Shown here: one piece after another, positions 1 through 5,429 of the stretch
Position numbering within the stretch: the first letter of the stretch is position 1
How the letters are laid out: every line of letters begins with the position of its first letter
NCBI GenBank assembly: GCA_964406095.1
Contig: CAYOQJ010000011.1
Coordinates: forward strand, 1-5,429
DNA length: 5,429 nucleotides
Direction of reading: 5' to 3'
DNA from: M55B167 sp964406095
GTDB lineage: Bacteria; Verrucomicrobiota; Kiritimatiellia; RFP12; UBA1067
Position numbers and translations under genes: made by a program
The notes under the pieces: generated by a model
What the model was told of the DNA's origin: nothing
The model's database searches: none
The model's input: the letters and a program-made list of their open reading frames with translations, nothing else

Positions 1-1
1 G

Positions 2-2518
2 GCGGACGGTTCCAATATCCGCCAGCTCTGTTTTGATCAGGATCATGATTATCATCCTTCGGTGCTGGCGAACGGTCAGATTTTGTATACGCGCTGGGAC
101 TATACCGGTATCAATCATATCTTTCTGCGTCAGCTCATGGTGATGAATCCCGACGGAACAGGACAGCGCGCTGTATACGGTAGCAACAGCTGGTTTCCCA
201 ACTCTCTCTTTCACGTGCGGCAGATTCCCGGCAAACCGGGCATGCTGGTGGCAATTCTCTCTGGTTATCACGGCGTGCATAAAATGGGCTGGCTGGTGGT
301 GCTGGACGCGAGCAAAGGTTCACACGGTAAAAACGGAATTATCTGCCGCATCTCCGGACGGGGCGATCCCGTGAGAGAAGAGATCAAAGATGCGCTCGTC
401 GATGACGACTGGCCTAAGTTCATGCATCCTTACCCCCTGGATGACAAGTATTTCCTGGTTTCCTGCCTCAAAAATCAGAACGCTGACTGGGCCGTTTATC
501 TGGCGGATATCTATGACAATCTGACACTGCTGCATGATGATCCTGAGTATGCGCTCATAGAACCGATTCCTCTGAAAGCACGCGATAACGAACCCGTTAT
601 TCCCTCTAAAGTTAACCTCAGCACAGATAAAAGCGTGGTCTATCTTCAGAATGTTTATAGCGGACCAGGACTAAAGGGGGTTCCCGCCGGATTGGTGAAG
701 AGCTTGCGAGTTATCGCCTATCACTTTGGATATCGCCATATGGCCGGCCCCCATAAAATCGGCTTCGGCGGGCCCTGGGAGGTGATGCGGATTATTGGAA
801 CAGTGCCGGTTGAGGAAGACGGTTCCGCGATGTTCAATGTGCCTGCCAACACTCCGATTGCACTTCAGGCGCTGGACGACAAGGGGCAGGCAGTGCAACT
901 GATGCGCAGTTGGATGACCGTGATGCCCGGCGAATTCAGTTCCTGCATCGGGTGTCATGAAGATCCGCGCGATACGCCGGTGACAACAGCTACGATTGCT
1001 TCGCGCCAACCACCCCGTGAGATCGAACAATGGTACGGACCCATCCGCGGATTTGATTTTGAACGCGAGGTGCAGCCTGTGCTCGACACAAGCTGCGTCG
1101 AGTGTCACGATGGCCAAAAGAGTACCATGCCCGATCTGCGTTCGGAGAGTCATTTCCCTGATTACAAAGGGTTGCCGATGAGTATGCTTGGCAGGCAGCG
1201 TCAGCACCCTGACATGAAAAAGGTCAGCGGCGATAAGATGAAGTATACGCCTGCCTACGATGCTTTGCTGCCTTATGTGCGGCGCGTCGGAATCGAGGAC
1301 GACGTGAGTCTTCTAGTGCCCGGAACCTACCGTGCCGACACCAGCGAGTTGATACAGATGCTGCGTAACGGACATAAAGGAGTTCAGCTCGATCCGGAGT
1401 CGTGGCAACGTCTGATAACATGGATCGATCTGAATGCTCCTTGTCACGGCAGTTGGAACGACGCATTTCCTGTACCTGAAAATTCTGATGCGCGTCGCAG
1501 AGAGATGGCTGAGCTATATGCCGGTCTGACGCATGATCCGGAAAAGAGTATTGTCGGACCTCGTCCTGTATTGCGGCGAAAGCCGCGGCGCGATGTTGCC
1601 GCTACCGTCCCTCCCGACGCGCCGGGCAGTGTGATTTTTGCGGAGCCGGACTGGAAACCGGAGTACACTCGCATACAGATAGAGGAAGGCGTTGCCGTGG
1701 AATTAGCGCGCATTCCCGCTGGCGATTTTCTGATGGGAGATCCCAACGGTCGCTTTAACGAGAGACCAGCGCACCGGGTGCGCATCGAAAACTCTTTCTG
1801 GATGGCCCGGTTTGAAATCAGTAACGAACAGTATGCGCTTTTCGACACTGGGCACGACAGCGGCGGCTATTACGCCAAGCGTCACGCCCGCTCTGACGAC
1901 CGTGGATTGCCGCTCGACGCTCCGCTTCAACCGGCAGTCGGTCTCTGCTGGAATGATGCTGTCCAGTACTGCGAGTGGCTTTCACGCCGTACGGGAATAC
2001 GTTTCCGGCTGCCGACCGAAGAGGAGTGGGAGTTCGCCTGCCGGGCCGGTTCTTCGTCCGAATTCTCTTTCGGCGGAGCGTCTGCCGATTTCTCACAGTT
2101 TGCCAACATGGCGGATCAGGCGTTCCGTACGCCCTATCATGTCAGCGGGGTGCAGATTACCGGCGGGGTGGCGCACCTGGCACTTTGCGGTGCGCATTTG
2201 GCAGATGCGCGTTTTAATGATGGTTATAGTGTGACCGCTCCAATCGGCTCATTTAAGCCCAATCGTTTCGGGTTGTTTGATATGCATGGGAATGTGGCCG
2301 AATGGACCGCTTCACGCTATCGCGATTATGCAAGTGCCGCAGCACCATTCGAAGAGCGATACGTTCTGCGCGGCGGATCTTTTTGTGATCGCCCGACAGG
2401 CTGCCGCTCCGCGGCCAGAATCGGCTATGAGCCCTGGCATCGCATCTTCAATGCCGGTTTTAGGGTAGTCAGCGATCAGATAATGATTGATCCCGGAAAT
2501 AAGCAGGGTAGTAATTAA
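2..2518 (+). CDS. HzsA-like dihaem cytochrome c fused to a C-terminal FGE/SUMF1-like domain, 5'-partial
   Basis: The reading frame is open from the window edge, so the start is missing and the visible 838 residues are the C-terminal part. Residues 1 to about 60 look like TolB-type beta-propeller repeats (DGSNIRQL, NPDGTGQR). Residues about 60-310 resemble the hydrazine synthase alpha subunit middle region, with the family-like stretches VYLQNVYSGPGL and VEEDGSAMFNVPANTPI. Two haem c sites follow: CIGCH at residue 315 (nt 944-958) and CVECH at residue 365 (nt 1094-1108). The stretch from there to DLNAPCHGSW is also typical of the family. From about residue 566 (nt 1697) to the end is an FGE-sulfatase fold, shown by RIPAGDFLMGD, RLPTEEEWEFACRAG, FDMHGNVAEW and RGGSFCDRPTGCRSAAR. 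Haem attachment implies export. No HzsB or HzsC is visible, and such proteins occur widely outside anammox bacteria, so hydrazine synthesis is not implied. The true substrate is unknown. Domain assignment is firm; function is not. Confidence 0.88.
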   Translation, partial: ADGSNIRQLCFDQDHDYHPSVLANGQILYTRWDYTGINHIFLRQLMVMNPDGTGQRAVYGSNSWFPNSLFHVRQIPGKPGMLVAILSGYHGVHKMGWLVVLDASKGSHGKNGIICRISGRGDPVREEIKDALVDDDWPKFMHPYPLDDKYFLVSCLKNQNADWAVYLADIYDNLTLLHDDPEYALIEPIPLKARDNEPVIPSKVNLSTDKSVVYLQNVYSGPGLKGVPAGLVKSLRVIAYHFGYRHMAGPHKIGFGGPWEVMRIIGTVPVEEDGSAMFNVPANTPIALQALDDKGQAVQLMRSWMTVMPGEFSSCIGCHEDPRDTPVTTATIASRQPPREIEQWYGPIRGFDFEREVQPVLDTSCVECHDGQKSTMPDLRSESHFPDYKGLPMSMLGRQRQHPDMKKVSGDKMKYTPAYDALLPYVRRVGIEDDVSLLVPGTYRADTSELIQMLRNGHKGVQLDPESWQRLITWIDLNAPCHGSWNDAFPVPENSDARRREMAELYAGLTHDPEKSIVGPRPVLRRKPRRDVAATVPPDAPGSVIFAEPDWKPEYTRIQIEEGVAVELARIPAGDFLMGDPNGRFNERPAHRVRIENSFWMARFEISNEQYALFDTGHDSGGYYAKRHARSDDRGLPLDAPLQPAVGLCWNDAVQYCEWLSRRTGIRFRLPTEEEWEFACRAGSSSEFSFGGASADFSQFANMADQAFRTPYHVSGVQITGGVAHLALCGAHLADARFNDGYSVTAPIGSFKPNRFGLFDMHGNVAEWTASRYRDYASAAAPFEERYVLRGGSFCDRPTGCRSAARIGYEPWHRIFNAGFRVVSDQIMIDPGNKQGSN

Positions 2519-2744
2519 TTCCGCTCCCACTGTAATTTTACTCTCATGTGTTGCCGAGCGAGAAAAAGTGGAAAAATTTTGGTTGTACTCACGTGTAAGT
2601 GTGTTACTATCTGCGGGCAATGCTGGTTATGCCGTGATCTCTGCAAGCGCTCCTCCCCGTTCGGAAGCTGCGGAACAGAATAAACTGACGGATTCATTAT
2701 TTGTCGGAACTTTACAGCCAAATTTACCAGAAGGAAAAGAAACC
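2519..2744. other. Intergenic region between the haem/FGE gene and the glycosidase
   Basis: This stretch contains no credible gene. A weak promoter candidate on the plus strand is TTGTAC (2583-2588), a 16-bp spacer and TACTAT (2605-2610). The -35 box matches the consensus poorly and a CACGTG palindrome (2590-2595) sits in the spacer. I see no clear intrinsic terminator after the stop codon at 2516-2518. Whether the glycosidase is transcribed alone or by read-through from upstream is therefore open. Confidence 0.35.
2731..2735 (+). promoter_or_regulatory. Ribosome binding site of the glycoside hydrolase
   Basis: AAGGA lies 9 nt before the ATG at 2745. This site decides the start: the frame is open further upstream to 2487, but only the ATG at 2745 has both a Shine-Dalgarno sequence and an immediately following signal peptide. 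Confidence 0.75.
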
Positions 2745-3893
2745 ATGAAACAGTATGTGTCAATTATTGCGGCGGGTATACTTGCAGCGCTTGTCACGCG
2801 GTCGTCTGCGGCCGACGGTGCAGCCGAACTGCAAGACGCGCCGGGACGCTGGACAGCAGAACGCGCGAAAGAGTGGTACGCGCAGCAGCCGTGGCTCGCG
2901 GGATGTAACTTTATTCCCAGCACCGCCATCAACCAACTCGAGATGTGGCAGGCCGAGACCTTTGATCCAGTCACGATCGACCGCGAACTCGGCTATGCGG
3001 AGAAACTCGGTTTTAATACGGCCCGCGTCTTCCTCCACGACCTGCTCTGGAAGCAGGATGCCGTCGGCTTCCTGAAACGCACGGACGAGTTTCTCGCCAT
3101 CGCGGATAAACACGGCGTCAAGACCATGTTCGTGCTCTTCGACAGTTGCTGGCATCCGCTGCCGAAGCTGGGGCCGCAGCCCGCGCCGATCCCCTTCACT
3201 CACAACTCCGGCTGGGTGCAGAACCCCGGCATTGAGGCGTTGAAGAATCCCGGAGCCTATCCACACCTCAAAGAGTATGTCCTCGGCGTGGTCCGACACT
3301 ACGCCGACGACCCGCGCGTGATTGTCTGGGATGTGTGGAACGAACCTGACAATTTTGACGGCGGCGCACCCGGGCGTCCGGGACTTGAGCCTGCCGACAA
3401 GCCGGATCTAGTCAACGCGCTTCTGCCGCAGGCTTTCGCCTGGGTTCGCGAGGCCGGGCCGAGTCAGCCTCTGACCTCGGCTGTGTGGAGAGACTCGCAT
3501 GAGCTGGAGCGCCTGGATGCCTGCAAGCGCATTCAGTTAGCCAACAGCGATGTTATCAGTTACCACACTTACGGCGGTGCGGATGCCATGCGGCTTTGCA
3601 TCGAGCGTCTCGGAACACTCGGACGTCCGCTATTCTGCACCGAATATATGGCTCGCCCCAATCAGAGCACCTTCAAACCACATCTCGAGATTATGAAAGC
3701 AGACAAGGTTGCGGCCTACATGTGGGGCTTCGTCAACGGCAGGTCCCAGACGATTTTTCCCTGGGACTCCTGGACTAAAAAATACACGGCCGAGCCGCGG
3801 CTCTGGTTTCACGACGTGCTTAACCCAGACGGCACACCTTACAAGGCTGAGGAAGTCGATTATATCCGCAAGGTCACTGGCAGACAGCCGTGA
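2745..3893 (+). CDS. Secreted clan GH-A glycoside hydrolase, GH5-like (often annotated cellulase or 1,4-beta-xylanase)
   Basis: The product is 382 aa. Residues 1-22 form a signal peptide: a Lys after Met, a hydrophobic core (IIAAGILAALV) and a probable SSA|AD cleavage site, so the enzyme should be exported. The mature part looks like a single (beta/alpha)8 barrel. WLAGCNFIPST (residues 50-60) is near the first strand, FNTARVFLHD (90-99) and TMFVLFDSCWHP (127-138) mark the next strands. VIVWDVWNEPDN places the likely acid/base at Glu200, and LFCTEYMAR places the likely nucleophile at Glu300. ISYHTYGG (271-278) and the aromatic YMWGFV and FPWDSW stretches would line the cleft. These features match retaining clan GH-A enzymes. 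I recall close relatives in Bacteroidota and Verrucomicrobiota labelled xylanase or cellulase, but the substrate cannot be read from the sequence. No carbohydrate-binding module or dockerin is present. The gene lies 226 bp after the haem/FGE gene on the same strand. Confidence 0.9.
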   Translation: MKQYVSIIAAGILAALVTRSSAADGAAELQDAPGRWTAERAKEWYAQQPWLAGCNFIPSTAINQLEMWQAETFDPVTIDRELGYAEKLGFNTARVFLHDLLWKQDAVGFLKRTDEFLAIADKHGVKTMFVLFDSCWHPLPKLGPQPAPIPFTHNSGWVQNPGIEALKNPGAYPHLKEYVLGVVRHYADDPRVIVWDVWNEPDNFDGGAPGRPGLEPADKPDLVNALLPQAFAWVREAGPSQPLTSAVWRDSHELERLDACKRIQLANSDVISYHTYGGADAMRLCIERLGTLGRPLFCTEYMARPNQSTFKPHLEIMKADKVAAYMWGFVNGRSQTIFPWDSWTKKYTAEPRLWFHDVLNPDGTPYKAEEVDYIRKVTGRQP

Positions 3894-3925
3894 CACGTTT
3901 TATGTGTGTCAAACCCGCCGTCCCC

Positions 3926-3984
3926 GCCTGTGTTGGACTGTCCAGGGATTATTTAAAGTAGCACAGGCATTCCTGCCTGTGTTG
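3926..3984 (+). repeat. Two direct copies of GCCTGTGTTG, one overlapping the REP-like hairpin
   Basis: GCCTGTGTTG occurs at 3926-3935 and again at 3975-3984, where it forms the right arm and right flank of the GTAG-hairpin. The first copy may be the degraded right end of a second REP-like unit. Ten bases is short enough for chance to be possible. Confidence 0.35.
3958..3981 (+). repeat. REP-like palindrome: GTAG followed by a perfect 8-bp hairpin
   Basis: GTAG (3958-3961) is followed directly by CACAGGCA (3962-3969), a TTCC loop and TGCCTGTG (3974-3981), a perfect inverted repeat. A GTAG tetranucleotide at the foot of a hairpin is the hallmark of REP sequences mobilised by REP-associated tyrosine transposases (RAYT, TnpA_REP). 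The position between two convergent genes is also typical. I recall similar CAGGCATTCCTGCCTG motifs dispersed in several phyla. Only one complete copy is in the window and no RAYT gene is visible. The hairpin has no U-tract on either side, so a role as an intrinsic terminator is poorly supported. Confidence 0.65.
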
Positions 3985-4030
3985 TTCTGCCCTAATTTTT
4001 AATTTAAGGTATGACCAGTGTGTTCGCGCG

Positions 4031-5272
4031 TTAAAGAAAACGGGCTGGGATCTGGATTATGTCAGGGGTCAGCATACGAATTTCTTCTGCTTGATTAATC
4101 ACAATTCCGTAGGGGGAGTTGTTTTGGCTGATGAATCTCGATAGACTCTTTAATAATTCCGCTCTGGTTGAGACTCCCATTTTAATCTCTACTGGAATGT
4201 GTATGTTGTCCGGTGATGTAAGAATGATATCCACCTCAGCTCCATTTCGGGTGCGATAGAAGCTGAATGCCCATGGTGCTGATTCCACTGCTTGTAAACC
4301 CAGAATCAGTTCTTCAATCAGAAAACCTTCAAATGCAGCCCCGCTTTTCGGGTCCTGAAGCATCGTGTCGCGGTCGCGAACCCGTCGCAGATGATGTAAC
4401 AATCCGCTGTCCCGCAGGTAACCGCGAGGCATGCGTGTTACAGATTTACTGGCACTGTGTTCAAAACTTTTTATGTTTCGCCAGATAAATGTTCCCTCTG
4501 CTATGGATAGATAATCTCTTATAGTCGGCTCAGTAACACATAGTGTACGTCCAACCTCTGAGCGGTTTATAACCGTGCCGGAAAGCTCAGATAAAATTCT
4601 TATAAATCGTCGGTAGTTAACAGAGTTGAGTCTGGGAAACAGGGTGGCAATATCCCGTTGTACGTAAGTGGATTCATATTGCGCCATCCAGATTGAATGA
4701 AACTCCGGATCACTTTGCAGGGCTGGCTCAGGGTATCCACCTTTCAGAAATGTATGGATTACCTGTTCTGCACTCAGACCGGTTGTCAGGTCCTGAAATG
4801 ACGTCAGGTGTTTTTCAACAGGTATTGAGTCAAGCATCGAGTACAAAGGTGAGAGTTGCTCTCCATTAAGCTCATTGGTTTTGAGTGTTCCAAGCTCAAT
4901 GATGGCTAGTCTGCCTGCCAGGCTTTCGGATAGCTCCCTGACGAGATCAGGTGAGCTTGATCCTGTCAGTATATAGCGTCCTTTTCTGGTGCGGTTGTTG
5001 TCAATAGCACCCCGTAGTTCTTTGAAGAGCTGTGGCGATCGCTGAGCTTCATCGATGATTACACTCGCTGGATACTGACTTAGGAAGAACGAAAAGTCTT
5101 TCGTTATGAAATCGAAATCATCTCCTTTTTCAAGGTCGAAATACTTCCAGTCGGGGCAACATATTTTCGAGAGAGTTGTTTTCCCGGTCTGACGGGCTCC
5201 TAGAACGGCAACCACGGGAAACATCTTCAAATATTTTTTTATTTTTTCTTCCAGATTTCGCCTGATTAACAT
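4031..5272 (-). CDS. AAA_14/DUF4143-family ATPase
   Basis: The product is 413 aa, a usual length for this family. The N-terminal P-loop domain has Walker A GARQTGKT (residues 25-32), Walker B VIIDEAQ (71-77, Asp74 and Glu75), a sensor-like YILTGSSS (100-107) and SLAGR (117-121). After GGYPEP (178-183), a helical part with INRSEVGRTLCVTEPTIRDYL (235-255) looks like a winged helix. The C-terminal DUF4143 part ends in a restriction-endonuclease-like pattern: FEGFLIEEL (314-322), then RNGAEVDIIL (342-351) and VEIK (361-364), so the acidic and lysine positions of a PD-(D/E)xK-like site appear kept. The start at 5272 is chosen over one 20 codons upstream because GGAGGG precedes it and MLIRRNLEEKI is the normal beginning of such proteins. 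Cellular role is unknown; these genes often occur in many copies per genome. Base composition is lower in GC than the neighbouring glycosidase (about 45% against about 60% in sampled lines), which suggests separate origin. Confidence 0.92.
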   Translation of the reverse strand: MLIRRNLEEKIKKYLKMFPVVAVLGARQTGKTTLSKICCPDWKYFDLEKGDDFDFITKDFSFFLSQYPASVIIDEAQRSPQLFKELRGAIDNNRTRKGRYILTGSSSPDLVRELSESLAGRLAIIELGTLKTNELNGEQLSPLYSMLDSIPVEKHLTSFQDLTTGLSAEQVIHTFLKGGYPEPALQSDPEFHSIWMAQYESTYVQRDIATLFPRLNSVNYRRFIRILSELSGTVINRSEVGRTLCVTEPTIRDYLSIAEGTFIWRNIKSFEHSASKSVTRMPRGYLRDSGLLHHLRRVRDRDTMLQDPKSGAAFEGFLIEELILGLQAVESAPWAFSFYRTRNGAEVDIILTSPDNIHIPVEIKMGVSTRAELLKSLSRFISQNNSPYGIVINQAEEIRMLTPDIIQIPARFL

Positions 5273-5277
5273 AGAAA

Positions 5278-5283
5278 CCCTCC
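5278..5283 (-). promoter_or_regulatory. Ribosome binding site of the DUF4143 ATPase
   Basis: On the minus strand GGAGGG ends 5 nt before the ATG at 5272. It is a strong Shine-Dalgarno sequence and settles the start against the ATG at 5332, which has no comparable site and would add 20 residues not typical of the family. Confidence 0.8.
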
Positions 5284-5314
5284 AATTAGTAAATAACAAA
5301 GGTAGAGTATGGCA

Positions 5315-5338
5315 TTTACTGGTAAAATACAAGTTGTA
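5315..5338. promoter_or_regulatory. Two adjacent small dyads upstream of the ATPase, possible operator
   Basis: TTTAC-TG-GTAAA (5315-5326) and TACAA-G-TTGTA (5328-5338) are short perfect dyads next to each other, about 43-66 bp before the ATPase start. A further TTGTA follows at 5341-5345. They lie where a promoter or operator would be expected, but the region is AT-rich and such dyads arise easily by chance. I found no convincing -35/-10 pair; TTGTAT and CATACT on the minus strand have only a 15-bp spacer. Confidence 0.25.
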
Positions 5339-5358
5339 AATTGTAATCTACTACTTTT

Positions 5359-5377
5359 AAAACGCGTAGCGTTTTTT
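5359..5377 (+). terminator. Weak hairpin with T-run, possible terminator
   Basis: AAAACGC (5359-5365), a GTA loop and GCGTTTT (5369-5375), then two more T, form a terminator-like hairpin. Only three pairs are G-C, so it is weak. On the plus strand no gene ends here. On the minus strand it could end a gene lying beyond the window edge and separate it from the ATPase, although there the T-run is only part of the stem. Confidence 0.25.
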
Positions 5378-5429
5378 CTAAAGCTGCGGCGCAGAAAATA
5401 CAACCAGATATTTCATGACCAGGGCTAGG

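Larger units (their letters stand above)
5273..5429. other. AT-rich region upstream of the ATPase, to the window edge
   Basis: The region holds the ATPase ribosome binding site, the two dyads and the weak hairpin. On the minus strand a 37-codon frame is open from the window edge to a TAA at 5316-5318; it includes GCIFCAAALEKTLR and could be the end of an upstream gene. Another minus-strand frame, ending FSAPQL at a TAG (5378-5380), is also open to the edge. Neither can be chosen from the sequence alone. A small CTGC-GGC-GCAG dyad lies at 5384-5394. Confidence 0.4.

Noticed and set aside
62..64. GTG at 62 as the start of the haem/FGE gene
   Set aside because: The frame is open upstream to position 2 and the upstream residues (DGSNIRQL) continue the beta-propeller pattern, so this is an internal valine codon.
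671..1207. Minus-strand 178-codon frame opposite the haem gene
   Set aside because: It lies wholly opposite a well-recognised coding region, covers both haem motifs on the other strand and resembles no family I know.
2..1500. A genuine anammox hydrazine synthase
   Set aside because: No HzsB or HzsC is present, the first haem site lacks the characteristic Tyr, and an FGE domain is fused at the C-terminus. Such homologues are common outside anammox bacteria.
2487..2744. Upstream extension of the glycosidase to a start at 2487
   Set aside because: It would place 86 unlikely residues before a clear signal peptide and overlap the end of the upstream gene. The ATG at 2745 has a good ribosome binding site.
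2760..3299. Minus-strand 179-codon frame opposite the glycosidase
   Set aside because: It is a mirror frame of a GC-rich gene with clear catalytic motifs, and it has no recognisable domain.
3962..3984. Hairpin as an intrinsic terminator for the convergent genes
   Set aside because: Neither side has a T-run next to the stem; TTGTTCTGCCC follows on the plus strand and CTACTTTAAAT on the minus strand.
5273..5332. ATG at 5332 as the ATPase start
   Set aside because: No ribosome binding site is seen there, and the 20 extra residues are unlike the family. The ATG at 5272 is preceded by GGAGGG.

Overview
The window suggests a member of the PVC superphylum (Lentisphaerota, Kiritimatiellota, Verrucomicrobiota or Planctomycetota). 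The main reason is the first gene, which joins a hydrazine-synthase-alpha-like dihaem region to a formylglycine-generating-enzyme (FGE/SUMF1) domain. I associate that architecture with these phyla. This assignment rests on protein recognition, not on a search.

Layout. (1) Positions 2-2518, plus strand: the 3' part of a large gene whose start lies outside the window. It encodes a TolB-like/HzsA-like region, two CxxCH haem c sites and a C-terminal FGE-like domain. (2) Positions 2519-2744: a 226-bp gap with a weak promoter candidate and a good ribosome binding site at its end. (3) Positions 2745-3893, plus strand: a complete secreted clan GH-A glycoside hydrolase of 382 aa with both catalytic glutamates visible. 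(4) Positions 3894-4030: a gap between convergent genes. It holds a perfect 8-bp hairpin preceded directly by GTAG, the hallmark arrangement of REP elements. (5) Positions 4031-5272, minus strand: a complete AAA_14/DUF4143 ATPase of 413 aa, clearly more AT-rich than the glycosidase. (6) Positions 5273-5429: an AT-rich upstream region with two small dyads, a hairpin and a short minus-strand frame open to the window edge.

How the genes fit together. The two plus-strand genes both look extracytoplasmic: haem c attachment occurs outside the cytoplasm, and the glycosidase has a signal peptide. Together they suggest a locus for breaking down an external polysaccharide, but the link is inferred only from adjacency. 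The ATPase faces the other way, differs in base composition and lies beyond the REP-like element, so it is probably an unrelated accessory gene. I see no CRISPR array, tRNA, rRNA, complete insertion sequence or convincing new multi-gene system. The least explained items are the haem/FGE fusion and the GTAG-hairpin.
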